In this document: piece by piece, positions 8,526 to 17,508 of the stretch
Layout: each line of letters begins with the position of its first letter
Position numbering within the stretch: position 1 is the stretch's first letter
NCBI RefSeq assembly: GCF_026342355.1
Contig: NZ_JAPEMV010000002.1
Coordinates: 868,001-932,000, forward strand
DNA: 64,000 nt
Source of the DNA: Streptomyces sp. NBC_00249
GTDB taxonomy: Bacteria > Actinomycetota > Actinomycetes > Streptomycetales > Streptomycetaceae
Direction: 5' to 3'
Translations under genes and position numbers: made by a program
Notes under the pieces: model-generated
What the model was told of the DNA's origin: nothing
What the model saw: the letters and a program-made list of their open reading frames with translations, nothing else
The model's database searches: none

Positions 8526-10124
8526 ATGGGCGCTTCACTTCGCGCACTGCGCGCTCTCGTCCTGCTCTGCGGCTTCTACCTGCTGAGCCTCGTCCTGCTC
8601 GCCCTCCTCGGCCTCTTCGACTGGGCCGTGCTGAGCTGGGTGCACCACGCCGTCGCCGCGAAGATCGTCTTCGGTACGCTCCTCCTCGCCGTCCCGATCG
8701 TGCGCGGCCTGTTCATGCTCCGCGCCCCCGCGCGGGAGCCGCTGCCCGGCGTCCCCGCCACCGAGGACCAGGAGCCCGGCCTGTGGCGGGCGGTGCGCGA
8801 GACCGCCGCCGAGGTCGGCACCCGCGCCCCCGACGAGATCGTGCTGACCGACGAGGTCAACGCGGCCGTCGCCGAGGACGCCCGGCTGCTGGGCCTGCTC
8901 CCCGGCACCCGCCGCCTCTACCTGGGCCTGCCCCTGATGGCGGGCCTCGACGAGTTCCAGCTGCGCGCCGTCCTCGCCCACGAGATGGGCCACTACGCCC
9001 ATCTCGACACCCGCCTGACCCCCCTCGTCGCACGCGGCAGGGACCACCTGGAGCGCACCGTCGAGCACCTCCGCGCCCGGGCCGACGGCAAAGAGGCCAA
9101 GGAGCGCGCCCGCCAGGAGAAGCGGGCGGCGAAGCGGATCGCCAAGGGCAAGAAGGCCAGGGCCGTCGACACGGAGGGCGAGGGGTTCACCTACCGCGTC
9201 ATGGCCTTCGTCTACACGCTCTACGGCGCCTTCTACATGCGGGCCACCCTCGCCGGGGACCGCCGCCAGGAGCTCGCCGCCGACCTGGCCTCCGTACGCG
9301 TCGCCGGCCGCGACTCCGCCGCCTCCGCGCTGCGCGAACTGGCCGCCGTCAAGTCCGCGCACGGCTTCTACCTCGGCTCGTACGCCACCCTCGGCGTCCG
9401 CGCCGGGCTGCTGCCGCTGCCCGGCCAGTTCCACGGCGGCTTCCGCCTGCTCCTCGACGCCCGCCGCGAGGAACTGGACGAGCTGCGCACCGAACTGCCC
9501 ACGAAGCCCGTGACCCCCTTCGACTCCCACCCCCCGCTCGCCGAGCGCGTGGCCCGCATCGAAGCCCTCCCGGACGACGGCCGCGCCCCCCGCGCGCCCC
9601 GCCCGGCGCTGGCGCTGCTGCACGACGCGGACGCGGCGATGGCCGCGCTGGAGCCCGTCACGCTCAGCCCCGAGGCCCTCGCCCTGGAGCGGCTGGACTG
9701 GGCGGACCTGGTCCACACGAGCCTGACCCGCTACGCCGCCCAGGACGCGGCCGGGGCCCGCGAGGCCGTCGCCGCCGAGGGCGCGGGCCCCGACCTGGCC
9801 GCCCTGCTCACCGCCCTCGACACCGACCCGCAGCTGCGCGGGCGGCTCGCCGAACGGCTCCCGAAGTCCGCGGAGGCCGCCGCGGCCACCGGCCGCACGG
9901 CCCGCGAGTACGCCCGCTCGGCCCTGCGCGCGGCCCTGGAGCTGCTGGTCACCGCCGAACTCACCCAGCGCGGCGCCGCCCGCTGGCAGCTGTCCTGGTC
10001 CGGCCCGGCCACCCTGCGCCTGCCCTCCGACGGCTTCGCGGACCGGCTGGAGGCCGCCCTCGACGCCGCCGTCCACGACGCCCCCGACACCGAACCCCTG
10101 CGAAAGCTGGTCCTCGCCCCGTGA
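8526..10124 (+). CDS. M48-family membrane zinc metalloprotease
   Basis: This 532-residue protein has two N-terminal membrane segments (about 8-32 and 44-66), then an M48 catalytic domain. The zinc-binding HEMGH is at 152-156, and a likely third ligand lies in RRQELAADLASVR. A lysine/arginine-rich insertion (about 185-215) and a long C-terminal extension of roughly 190 residues are unusual additions. M48 enzymes such as HtpX and Ste24 relatives cleave membrane or misfolded proteins. It lies in a tight array with three paralogues and overlaps the next gene by one base. The substrate is unknown. Confidence 0.82.
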   Translation: MGASLRALRALVLLCGFYLLSLVLLALLGLFDWAVLSWVHHAVAAKIVFGTLLLAVPIVRGLFMLRAPAREPLPGVPATEDQEPGLWRAVRETAAEVGTRAPDEIVLTDEVNAAVAEDARLLGLLPGTRRLYLGLPLMAGLDEFQLRAVLAHEMGHYAHLDTRLTPLVARGRDHLERTVEHLRARADGKEAKERARQEKRAAKRIAKGKKARAVDTEGEGFTYRVMAFVYTLYGAFYMRATLAGDRRQELAADLASVRVAGRDSAASALRELAAVKSAHGFYLGSYATLGVRAGLLPLPGQFHGGFRLLLDARREELDELRTELPTKPVTPFDSHPPLAERVARIEALPDDGRAPRAPRPALALLHDADAAMAALEPVTLSPEALALERLDWADLVHTSLTRYAAQDAAGAREAVAAEGAGPDLAALLTALDTDPQLRGRLAERLPKSAEAAAATGRTAREYARSALRAALELLVTAELTQRGAARWQLSWSGPATLRLPSDGFADRLEAALDAAVHDAPDTEPLRKLVLAP

Positions 10125-11308
10125 TGATCGTCCTCGCCGTCCTCGGCGTCCTGCTGCTCGCCGGCGCCCTCTACGTCTGCCGCGGCTTCTTCCTCATCGC
10201 CGTGGCGAAGTCCCTCAACGCCCGGGCCGAGGCCACCATGGCCGAGACCGCCGAGCTGAACGCCCGCACCGCCGAGCTGGAGGCCGAGACCGCCGACCTG
10301 GAGGCCCGGGCGAAGGCCTCGAAGGCCTCGAAGGCCGTCGCGCTGGGCTTCGTACCCGAGGAGGAGCTCGACACCACGCTGTGGGCCCCGCGCACGCCCG
10401 AGCGGCAGACCGTCCTCGACGCCCTGCGCGCCGGCGACTGGGAGGCCGGCGCGGCCTACGTCGAAGCCGCCGGACAGGAGTGGGAGGAGCGCTGGCAGCG
10501 GGTCGTCGCCCTCGCCGACCTGGCCGCCGAGGACGACGACGCCTGGCTGCTCGCCTGGCGCGCCGCCCGGCCCGCCGACCCGGTGGCGGCGGTCGTCGGC
10601 GCGGAGACGGGCGTACGGGTCGCGTGGAACGTCCGCGGCCGCAAGCGGGCCTCGTACACCACCCAGGAACAGTTCCGGCTCTTCGGCGAACTCCTGAACA
10701 CCGCCCAGCGCGCCGCCCACGAGGCCCAGCACCTCGCCGACCCGGCCGACCCGCTCCCGTACATGGTCGAACAGCACATCGGGCACGGCCTGGGCTACTC
10801 CCACGAGCGCTACCGCGCCCTGTGGGAGCAGATCACCGCCCGCGACCCGAAGGTGCTCTCCGCGCACACCAACGCGCTGGAGTACTGGTGCCAGAAGTGG
10901 CGCGGCTCGCACGCCCTGGCCCACGCCTTCGCCGCCGAGTCCGCGGCCGCCGGTGCGCCGGGCGACCTGCTGTCCCTGCTGCCGCTGATCGCGTACTTCG
11001 AGCAGGAGCAGCACGAGCGGGACCTCCTGCCCGAGACCTGGTACCAGGAGCCGGGGATCACCGCCGCCGTGGACGCCGCCGTCCAGGACCTGGCGGAGGC
11101 CGGCCCCGGGCACCCCGGCCTGGCGCGGATGCGGCACATGCTGGCGTACCTGCTGTTCTGGCAGGACCGGGACGCGGACGCCGTCGAGCAGTTCCGGCAC
11201 GTCGACGGGTACATCGGCACGGTCCCGTGGTCCTACGACCCCTCGCCGCGCCGGCGCTACCTGTACGCCCGCGACTGGGCGATCGACGTGACGACACCGG
11301 AGGCCTGA
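10124..11308 (+). CDS. Uncharacterised protein, paralogue 3 of 3 (membrane anchor plus coiled coil)
   Basis: This 394-residue protein starts at an ATG overlapping the M48 protease stop (TGATG), so the two are co-translated. An N-terminal membrane segment (1-20) is followed by a heptad-rich coiled coil (about 27-66, repeats of TAELEAE type). The conserved body then has LEYWCQKWRG and HVDGYIGTVPWS. The coiled coil suggests oligomerisation or contact with the protease. An upstream GTG three bases earlier is an alternative start. Function unknown. Confidence 0.7.
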   Translation: MIVLAVLGVLLLAGALYVCRGFFLIAVAKSLNARAEATMAETAELNARTAELEAETADLEARAKASKASKAVALGFVPEEELDTTLWAPRTPERQTVLDALRAGDWEAGAAYVEAAGQEWEERWQRVVALADLAAEDDDAWLLAWRAARPADPVAAVVGAETGVRVAWNVRGRKRASYTTQEQFRLFGELLNTAQRAAHEAQHLADPADPLPYMVEQHIGHGLGYSHERYRALWEQITARDPKVLSAHTNALEYWCQKWRGSHALAHAFAAESAAAGAPGDLLSLLPLIAYFEQEQHERDLLPETWYQEPGITAAVDAAVQDLAEAGPGHPGLARMRHMLAYLLFWQDRDADAVEQFRHVDGYIGTVPWSYDPSPRRRYLYARDWAIDVTTPEA

Positions 11309-11374
11309 TCCGGGGAATCCCGGGAATCCCGGCCCGCTCCCATCCGTTGTCTCCCGTATAAGGAGGGAATCCCC

Positions 11375-12037
11375 ATGTTCTCGTACCGCCGCACGCCCGA
11401 GCTCCCCACCCGCGAGGAGGCCCTGAAGGGCCGCACGCAGGCACAGTTCTCCCTGCCCGAGCGCCACACGGTCCTCGGCAACCCCCTGGCCGGCCCCTAC
11501 CCCGCGCACCTCGAAGTGGCCGACTTCGGCCTGGGCTGTTTCTGGGGCGCGGAGCGCAAGTTCTGGCAGACCCCCGGGGTGTGGACCACCCTGGCCGGCT
11601 ACCAGGGCGGCTTCACCGAGAACCCGTCGTACGAGGAGGTGTGCTCGGGGCAGACCGGCCACACCGAGGTCGTCCGCGTGGTCTTCGACCCGGCGCAGGT
11701 CTCCTACGCCGCCCTCCTGAAGCTCTTCTGGGAGTCCCACGACCCCACCCAGGGCTTCCGCCAGGGCAACGACGTCGGCACCCAGTACCGCTCGGCGGTC
11801 TACACCCACTCCCCGGCCCACCAGGCGACGGCGGAAGCCTCCCGCGAGGCCTACCAGCGCAACCTGACCGCCTCGGGCTACGGCGACATCACCACCGCCG
11901 TCCTCCCGGCGACGGACCGCCCCTTCTGGCCGGCGGAGCCGTACCACCAGCAGTACCTGGACAAGAACCCGGCGGGCTACTGCGGCATCGGCGGCACGGG
12001 CGTCTCCTGCCCGATCGGCGTGGCCCCGGCGCAGTAG
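11375..12037 (+). CDS. msrA: Peptide-methionine (S)-S-oxide reductase MsrA
   Basis: This 220-residue enzyme reduces methionine-S-sulfoxide in proteins. The catalytic cysteine is C55 in GCFWG (54-58), and the downstream conserved blocks [13 protein letters not shown] and FWESHDPTQ are present. Cysteines near the C-terminus (in [12 protein letters not shown]) are the likely resolving residues. A strong AGGAGG precedes the ATG at 11375. It has no close operon partner; a perfect hairpin follows. Confidence 0.95.
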   Translation: MFSYRRTPELPTREEALKGRTQAQFSLPERHTVLGNPLAGPYPAHLEVADFGLGCFWGAERKFWQTPGVWTTLAGYQGGFTENPSYEEVCSGQTGHTEVVRVVFDPAQVSYAALLKLFWESHDPTQGFRQGNDVGTQYRSAVYTHSPAHQATAEASREAYQRNLTASGYGDITTAVLPATDRPFWPAEPYHQQYLDKNPAGYCGIGGTGVSCPIGVAPAQ

Positions 12038-12060
12038 CGGCCCCCCACGCACGACCACCC

Positions 12061-12094
12061 CGGCCCCGGCAGGCCCGCGCCCCTGCCGGGGCCG
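12061..12094 (+). terminator. Terminator downstream of msrA
   Basis: Perfect 13-bp stem (12061-12073 paired with 12082-12094) around an 8-base loop, 23 bases after the msrA stop. Confidence 0.8.
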
Positions 12095-12247
12095 TTGCGT
12101 GGCGCCGGGGCGCCGCCTGCCGATGGCAAGGAGTCGCGGGGCCTCCTCGGCAATACCGTCCTGGTCGGCAACGCACTGCCGTCGAGCCTCCGGCGCTCGC
12201 TGGCGTTCACCCCCGGCCAGCAACTGACCCCGGACCGCCCCCGCGCG

Positions 12248-12676
12248 TCAGGCCGGGGTGACGGCCCGTTCCAGGAGGCCGTGGAGGACGCGCTGTTCCT
12301 CCTGGGTGATGCCGGACAGCGGGGAGTCCACCGCGAGGAGTTCGAGCAGGCGGGTGCGCAGTGCGGTGCCTTCGGGGGTGAGGACGAGGTGCTTGGCGCG
12401 GCGGTCCGTGGGGTGGGGGTGGCGCTCGACGAGGCCCTGCTTCTCCAGCTTGTCGACCACGAAGGTGGTGTTGGAGGGTTCGCAGCTCATGCGTTCGGCG
12501 AGGTCCCGCATGGTCATCGGCCCGGTCATCTCGCGCAGCGCGGTCGCCTGGGAGGCGGTGAGGCCGAGGGTGGCGGCGCGTTCGCGTACGTGCTCGGCGA
12601 TGCGCTGGGCCAGTCCGTTCACCAGACCGCACAGCTGTCGCTCCGCGATGGCCTGCTGGTCCGGTGACGTCGTCAT
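12248..12676 (-). CDS. MarR family transcriptional regulator (divergent to MBL hydrolase)
   Basis: This 142-residue MarR protein has its recognition helix in MSCEPSNTTFVVDKLEKQGL and a wing at HPTDRRAKH. It faces an MBL-fold hydrolase gene across a 133-base region that is distinctly AT-richer than its surroundings and holds a good promoter and near-palindromic TTGAAT/ATTCGAA elements. The arrangement is typical of a repressor controlling itself and its neighbour. The ligand is unknown. Confidence 0.87.
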   Translation of the reverse strand: MTTSPDQQAIAERQLCGLVNGLAQRIAEHVRERAATLGLTASQATALREMTGPMTMRDLAERMSCEPSNTTFVVDKLEKQGLVERHPHPTDRRAKHLVLTPEGTALRTRLLELLAVDSPLSGITQEEQRVLHGLLERAVTPA

Positions 12677-12718
12677 GGCACCACCCTATCAAATCCATCA
12701 AGGCGAAACATTTACAGC

Positions 12719-12747
12719 TTGAATGATTCGAACTTGATGCTTATGGT
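12719..12747 (+). promoter_or_regulatory. Promoter of the MBL hydrolase with possible MarR operator
   Basis: TTGAAT at 12719-12724, a 17-base spacer and TATGGT at 12742-12747 make a good vegetative promoter. The -35 element is part of an imperfect inverted repeat (TTGAATGATTCGAA, 12719-12732) that could bind the divergent MarR protein. The operator role is inferred. Confidence 0.5.
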
Positions 12748-12809
12748 TGGCGTCGCCGCCCCGGGACACCCTCAGCAGCGGCCTGACGACCCATCACAAT
12801 GGAGAACCC

Positions 12810-13673
12810 ATGCCTGAGTTGACGGCACACCAGGACACCCGGCTGAACCGCCCCTCGGGGATCCGCTCGATCCAGCTGGGCGACACGAAGGTGTCGTACG
12901 TACCGGACGGCGACGTACGCCTGCGCCCGCTGCCCCTGCTCCCGGACACCACCGACGAGGTGTGGGCCGCGCACCCGGAGTACCTGGACGCGAACGGCCA
13001 CCTCGTGGCGAGCGTCGGCGCCCTCCTCGTGGAGCACGGCGGCCGCGCCCTGCTCATCGACGCGGGCTTCGGCCCCCAGACGTACGAGGCTCCCGACGGC
13101 CCCCTCGGCGTGATCCACGGAGGCGCGCTCCCGCAGAGCCTGGCCGAACTCGGCCGCACGCCCCGGGACATCGAGGCGGTGGCCTTCACCCACCTGCACT
13201 CCGACCACCTCGGCTGGGCCTTCCGGCCCGAGTTCGCCCACACCGAGTACCTGGTCGCCGAGCCGGAGTGGGCCGGGCGCGACGACCTGGAGAGCCAGGA
13301 GATCGTCGAGCGGGTCGCGGCCCTCGCCCCGCGCGTGCGGACCGTCACGGACGGGCAGGAGGTCTTCCCCGGCGTCACCGTGCGGATCACCCCCGGCCAC
13401 ACCGTCGGGCACGCCGAGTACGTCATCACCGGCGGCGGACGGCGCCTGATCGCCTTCGGTGACGCCGTGCACTCGCCGATCCAGATCGACCGCCCCGACT
13501 GGTCCTCGGCCTTCGACCACGACCTCGCCGCGACCGCCGGCCACCGCCGCCGCCTCGTCGCCGAGCTGGCGGAGCCCGGCACCATCGGCTTCGGCATCCA
13601 CTTCGCCGACGTCGTCTTCGGGCACGTCCGCCACGACGGCGACGGCCCGGCCTGGAAGCCCCTGGACGCCTGA
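12810..13673 (+). CDS. MBL-fold metallo-hydrolase
   Basis: This 287-residue protein has the metallo-beta-lactamase signature HLHSDH at 128-133, a later histidine in TPGHTVGH, and GDAVH supplying the bridging aspartate. It resembles the lactonase/arylsulfatase-like branch. Hydrolysis of a lactone or ester is likely, but the substrate is unknown. GGAGAA stands before the ATG at 12810. It is probably under control of the divergent MarR gene. Confidence 0.86.
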   Translation: MPELTAHQDTRLNRPSGIRSIQLGDTKVSYVPDGDVRLRPLPLLPDTTDEVWAAHPEYLDANGHLVASVGALLVEHGGRALLIDAGFGPQTYEAPDGPLGVIHGGALPQSLAELGRTPRDIEAVAFTHLHSDHLGWAFRPEFAHTEYLVAEPEWAGRDDLESQEIVERVAALAPRVRTVTDGQEVFPGVTVRITPGHTVGHAEYVITGGGRRLIAFGDAVHSPIQIDRPDWSSAFDHDLAATAGHRRRLVAELAEPGTIGFGIHFADVVFGHVRHDGDGPAWKPLDA

Positions 13674-13687
13674 AAGCTCCGTGCCGC

Positions 13688-13720
13688 TTGACCCTGACAC
13701 CGGCGGCAGGGTTGTCCGAT
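13688..13720 (+). promoter_or_regulatory. MerR-type promoter/operator of the SDR-merR operon
   Basis: TTGACC at 13688-13693 is followed by an over-long 19-base spacer, then a weak TGTCCG. The spacer is filled by an inverted repeat, ACCCTG (13691-13696) and CAGGGT (13707-13712). This is the classical architecture of promoters activated by MerR proteins, and a merR gene is the second gene of the operon. The start codon lies about 8 bases past the -10, so the mRNA should be nearly leaderless. Confidence 0.65.
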
Positions 13721-13726
13721 GGGGTC

Positions 13727-14497
13727 ATGGACACCACGCACAGCAGCGCGAGCGGACAGCGGATCATCCTCGTCACCGGCGGCGGCACCGGCATCGGCCG
13801 GGCCACGGCCCGGGCCTTCGCGGAGGGCGGCGACCGGGTGGTCGTCGTAGGACGCCGGCCCGGCCCGCTCGAAGAGACGGCGGCCGGCCACGCGGGCGCG
13901 ATCCACCCGCTCCCGGACGACGTGAGCGCCCCGGGCGGGCCCGAACGGATCGTCGCGCGGGTGCTGGAGACCCACGGCCGGATCGACGTCCTCGTGAACA
14001 ACGCCGGGATCGTCCGCGGCGGCCCCCTCGGCTCCCTGACCGCCGAGGACGTCTCCGCGCAGCTGGCCACCAACCTGGTGGCGCCGGTGCTGCTCACCCA
14101 GGCCGCCCTGCCCGCCCTGGAGGCCGCCGGGGGCGGGGTCGTCGTGAACATCAGCACCGCCGTGGCGCAGCGCGGCTGGCCGGGCAGCTCCGTGTACGCC
14201 GCGTCCAAGGCCGCCCTGGACTGCCTCACCCGCAGCTGGGCGGTGGAGCTGGCCCCGCGCGGGGTCCGGGTCGCGGCGGTGGCGCCCGGCGCGGTGGAGA
14301 CCCCGATCGGCGAACACCAGGGGCTGAGCCCCGAGCGGCAGGCCGAGGTGCGGGCCTGGCAGGTGGCCCGGACCCCGCTGGGGCGCCTGGGGACGCCCGA
14401 GGAGATCGCCTGGGCGGTGTGCCGGCTCGCGGACGCGCGGGCCTCGTTCCTGACGGGGGTGGTGCTGTACGCCGACGGGGGCGCGTCGGTGGCCTGA
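13727..14497 (+). CDS. Short-chain dehydrogenase/reductase (SDR)
   Basis: This 256-residue classical SDR has the cofactor motif TGGGTGIG at 17-24, NNAG at 91-94, and catalytic Y157 and K161 (YAASK) with the preceding serine. It should carry out NAD(P)-dependent oxidation or reduction of an unknown carbonyl or alcohol. It is followed after 12 bases by a merR gene. The promoter has the MerR 19-base spacer, so its expression is probably induced by the effector of that regulator. Confidence 0.9.
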   Translation: MDTTHSSASGQRIILVTGGGTGIGRATARAFAEGGDRVVVVGRRPGPLEETAAGHAGAIHPLPDDVSAPGGPERIVARVLETHGRIDVLVNNAGIVRGGPLGSLTAEDVSAQLATNLVAPVLLTQAALPALEAAGGGVVVNISTAVAQRGWPGSSVYAASKAALDCLTRSWAVELAPRGVRVAAVAPGAVETPIGEHQGLSPERQAEVRAWQVARTPLGRLGTPEEIAWAVCRLADARASFLTGVVLYADGGASVA

Positions 14498-14509
14498 CAG
14501 CATGGGGTC

Positions 14510-14878
14510 ATGCTGATCGGCGAACTGGCCCAGGCCACCGGGACCACCGTCCGCGCGCTGCGCCACTACGAGCAGTCCGGGCTGATCTCCTCGTCGCGGG
14601 CCGCGAACGGCTACCGCGTCTACGAGGACGGGGCCGCCACCCGCGTCGGGAACATCCGCACGCTCCTCGACGCCGGGCTCACCCTCGCGGACGTGGCGGT
14701 GTTCCTGCCGTGCCTGGACGGGGACGTGGCCGCCGGGCCGCCCTCCCCGGGGGCGCTGGAGGTGGCCCGGCGGCGGCTCGCCGTCCTGGAGGCCCGGGTC
14801 GCCGCGCAGACTGCGGCCCGCGACCGGCTCCGCGCGGCCCTGGAGGGGGCCGGTCAGCGCACAGACATGCGGACCTGA
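14510..14878 (+). CDS. MerR family transcriptional regulator
   Basis: This 122-residue protein has an N-terminal winged helix (IGELAQATGTTVRALRHYEQ, then NGYRVYED) and a dimerisation helix in the second half. The effector region is short and has one cysteine (in FLPCLDGD), so metal sensing is not evident. It lies immediately downstream of an SDR gene whose promoter carries a MerR-like dyad, implying autoregulation of the operon. Confidence 0.88.
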   Translation: MLIGELAQATGTTVRALRHYEQSGLISSSRAANGYRVYEDGAATRVGNIRTLLDAGLTLADVAVFLPCLDGDVAAGPPSPGALEVARRRLAVLEARVAAQTAARDRLRAALEGAGQRTDMRT

Positions 14879-15115
14879 CCGTCCGGGGCCGGGTCCCCCG
14901 GGCGAAACCGAACCGGCCGACCTGCCAAAATCGTTCGCGGTCCGCACCTCCCGCTCGACCCCAAAACCCCTGGCCAGAGCTGTCCGTGCCAGGGCGGTGA
15001 CCTGCGGTGCCGCTCAGGCGGTGGGCGCGGTTCGGGCCGGCCGGGGCGACGGCGGCCGGCCGGCCGGGGCCAGTGCTCCTTGCCGGGGCCCGGCGAAGGC
15101 TCCTAGGGTCCGGCC

Positions 15116-16180
15116 ATGAGCATCCCCACCGAGGCGATCGGCAGCATTCCCCGACCGCCCGCCCTGCAGGCCGCCCTCGCCGACCACGCCGAAGGACGCC
15201 TGGCCACAGACGAGTTGACGAAGTTGCAGGAGCAGGCGACGGCCGAGACCCTGGAGCGGCTGGAGCGGCTGGGCTCCCCCGTCCTGGTCGACGGCGAGCA
15301 GGCCAAGCCGAGCTTCGTCACCTATCCCCTCGCGGGCCTGACCGCCCTCGCCCCCGACGGCGCCGTGATCCCCTTCGCCGACGGGCACACCCGCCAGCTG
15401 CCCCGGCTGACGGCCGGCCCCTTCCGCTACGGGGTCCACGCGGACTCCTACCTGCGCAGCGCCCGCCGTCACACCGACATGCCGGTCAAGCAGGCGGTCA
15501 TCGCCCCGTCCGCCCTGAGCCTGCTGTACCCGGCCGACGGCATCGAGGGCTACCCGCGCGAGGAGTTCCTGCGCGACCTCCGCGACGGGGCCGAGGCCGA
15601 CATCCGGCGGTGCCTGGAGGCCGGCGCCCACGTGGTGCAGCTGGACTTCACCGAGGGCCGCCTGTCCCTCAAGCTCGACCCCAGCGGCGGCCTCCTCGAC
15701 GAGTTCGTCGCCCTCAACAACGAGGTGCTCGGCCGGTTCGGGCAGGCGGAGCGCGCCCGTCTGGGCGTGCACACCTGCCCGGGCGGCGACCAGGACTCCA
15801 CGCACAGCGCGGACGTCGACTACGCGCAGCTGCTGCCGAAGCTGTTCGCGCTGAAGGTCGGGAACTTCTACGTCCAGCTGGCCGGCGAGGCGGACCCGGA
15901 GCGGGTGCTGCGCATCATCGCCGACCACCTTCCGCCCGGCGCGCGGGTGTTCGTCGGGGTGACCGACCCGGTCGATCCGGTGGTCGAGACGCCGGAGCAG
16001 GTACGCGACCGCGTGCTGGCCGCTGCCCGGCACATCCCGGTCGCGCAGCTGGGCACCTGTGACGACTGCGGCTTCTCACCGTTCGCGGACGACACCTCCA
16101 CCTCGCGCGAGGTGGCCTTCGCCAAGATCGAAGCCCGCGTCCGGGGCACCGCCCTGGCCTCCGAGGCCCTGGGCCTGTGA
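15116..16180 (+). CDS. MetE-like (cobalamin-independent methionine synthase family) methyltransferase
   Basis: This 354-residue protein corresponds to the C-terminal catalytic barrel of MetE. Zinc ligands are recognisable as H219 and C221 (VHTCPGGD) and a cysteine in GTCDDCG (C315 or C318). Full-length MetE is about twice as long, so this belongs to the short single-domain branch. The methyl donor may not be the folate used by MetE. No operon partner is present; 237 bases of non-coding GC-rich sequence precede it. Confidence 0.8.
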   Translation: MSIPTEAIGSIPRPPALQAALADHAEGRLATDELTKLQEQATAETLERLERLGSPVLVDGEQAKPSFVTYPLAGLTALAPDGAVIPFADGHTRQLPRLTAGPFRYGVHADSYLRSARRHTDMPVKQAVIAPSALSLLYPADGIEGYPREEFLRDLRDGAEADIRRCLEAGAHVVQLDFTEGRLSLKLDPSGGLLDEFVALNNEVLGRFGQAERARLGVHTCPGGDQDSTHSADVDYAQLLPKLFALKVGNFYVQLAGEADPERVLRIIADHLPPGARVFVGVTDPVDPVVETPEQVRDRVLAAARHIPVAQLGTCDDCGFSPFADDTSTSREVAFAKIEARVRGTALASEALGL

Positions 16181-16186
16181 TCCGCC

Positions 16187-16215
16187 CCGGCCCCGCCCTT
16201 CCCGGGCGGGGCCGG
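16187..16215. terminator. Bidirectional terminator between MetE-like and ADH genes
   Basis: Perfect 12-bp hairpin (16187-16198 with 16204-16215, 5-base loop) between convergent genes. Confidence 0.75.
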
Positions 16216-16241
16216 TCCCCCGCGGCCCTGGAGGGGGCCTC

Positions 16242-17291
16242 TCAGATGGTCGAGGCGTCGATGACGAACCGGTAGCGGACGTCACCGGCCAGGACCCGCT
16301 CGTAGGCCTCGTTGACCTGGGCGGCGTCGATCAGCTCGATCTCCGAGCCCAGGCCGTGCGCGGCGCAGAAGTCGAGCATCTCCTGGGTCTCGGCGATCCC
16401 GCCGATCATCGAGCCGGCGAGGGTCCTGCGGCCGGTGATGACGGAGAACAGGTTCAGGGAGACCGGCTCCTCGGGGGCGCCGACGTTCACGAGCGCGCCG
16501 TCGACCTTCAGCAGGCCCAGGTACCGGTCGAGGCCGATCGGCGCCGAGACGGTGGACAGGATCAGGTCGAAGCGGCCGGCGAGCTCCTCGAAGGTGCGCT
16601 CGTCGTTCGTGGCGTAGTAGTGGTCGGCGCCCAGCTTCAGGCCGTCCTCCCGCTTGCGCAGGGTCTGCGACAGGACGGTGACCTCCGCGCCGAGCGCGTG
16701 GGCGATCTTGACACCCACGTGGCCGAGGCCGCCGAGGCCGACGACCGCGACCTTCTTGCCGGGGCCCGCCTGCCAGTGCCGCAGCGGCGAGTACAGGGTG
16801 ATGCCGGCGCACAGCAGCGGCGCGGCGACGTCCAGGGCCAGGGCGTCGGGGATGCGGACGGTGTAGTTCTCGTCGACGACGACGTGGGTGGAGTAACCGC
16901 CGTAGGTGGGCTCGCCGTTCCTGTCGTACGCGTTGTACGTGCCGGTCGCGCCCTGGACGCAGAACTGCTCCTGGCCGGCCAGGCACTGCTCACAGGTGCG
17001 GCAGGAGTCGACCAGGCAGCCGACGCCCACCCGGTCCCCGACCGCGAACCGGGTGACGCCCGGCCCGGTCTCGGCGACGACACCGGCGATCTCGTGGCCC
17101 GGGACCATCGGGAAGATGGCCTCGCCCCAGCCCTCGCGGGCCTGGTGGATGTCGGAGTGGCAGATGCCGGCGTACTTGATCTCGATGAGGACGTCGTGCT
17201 CGCCGACCGGGCGGCGCGGAATCATGACCCGCTCCAGCGGGGCCTTGGGGGCGGGGGCGGCGTACGCGGCGGCCTGGGTGATGACGGACAT
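16242..17291 (-). CDS. Zinc-dependent alcohol dehydrogenase (cinnamyl-ADH/YahK type)
   Basis: This 349-residue MDR protein has catalytic-zinc ligands C44 (CHSD) and H66-E67 (GHE). The structural-zinc cysteines are 97, 100, 103 and 111, and the Rossmann motif is GLGGLGHVG. It is expected to be an NADP-dependent alcohol/aldehyde oxidoreductase with broad specificity. The chosen ATG at 17291 gives the family's normal length. The gene is divergent from an XRE/MmyB-type regulator, which probably controls it. Confidence 0.9.
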   Translation of the reverse strand: MSVITQAAAYAAPAPKAPLERVMIPRRPVGEHDVLIEIKYAGICHSDIHQAREGWGEAIFPMVPGHEIAGVVAETGPGVTRFAVGDRVGVGCLVDSCRTCEQCLAGQEQFCVQGATGTYNAYDRNGEPTYGGYSTHVVVDENYTVRIPDALALDVAAPLLCAGITLYSPLRHWQAGPGKKVAVVGLGGLGHVGVKIAHALGAEVTVLSQTLRKREDGLKLGADHYYATNDERTFEELAGRFDLILSTVSAPIGLDRYLGLLKVDGALVNVGAPEEPVSLNLFSVITGRRTLAGSMIGGIAETQEMLDFCAAHGLGSEIELIDAAQVNEAYERVLAGDVRYRFVIDASTI

Positions 17292-17428
17292 GGGGTGCTC
17301 TCCTCCGACGAGGACGCCGGCCTTGCGGCCTCGCGGCCTCGTGGGCCCCGGCGTCCGTTCTGCTGTGCAGCTGGTGCGACGGAGCCCACGATGCCGTGAT
17401 CCGCGCGGGTCACCCAGGCCCCTGTCGT

Positions 17429-17502
17429 TCCTAGGACCGCCGGACCTACCACTGGGAGGGTCAGGCTCAGGCCCCCGCCCGAGGGGCCCGCCCGGGGATA
17501 CT
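17429..17502. promoter_or_regulatory. Divergent ADH/XRE control region
   Basis: The region holds the 8-bp palindrome TCCTAGGA at 17429-17436, on the ADH side, as a possible operator. GATACT at 17497-17502 lies six bases before the ATG of the regulator, which would give a leaderless mRNA. No good -35 element was seen for either gene. Operator function is inferred. Confidence 0.4.
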
Positions 17503-17508
17503 GGCCCC

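Noticed and set aside
8783..11308. An 841-codon open frame across the M48 gene and the third paralogue
   Set aside because: The first 450 codons are the protease in another frame (arginine/proline-rich shadow); only the part from 10124 is real.
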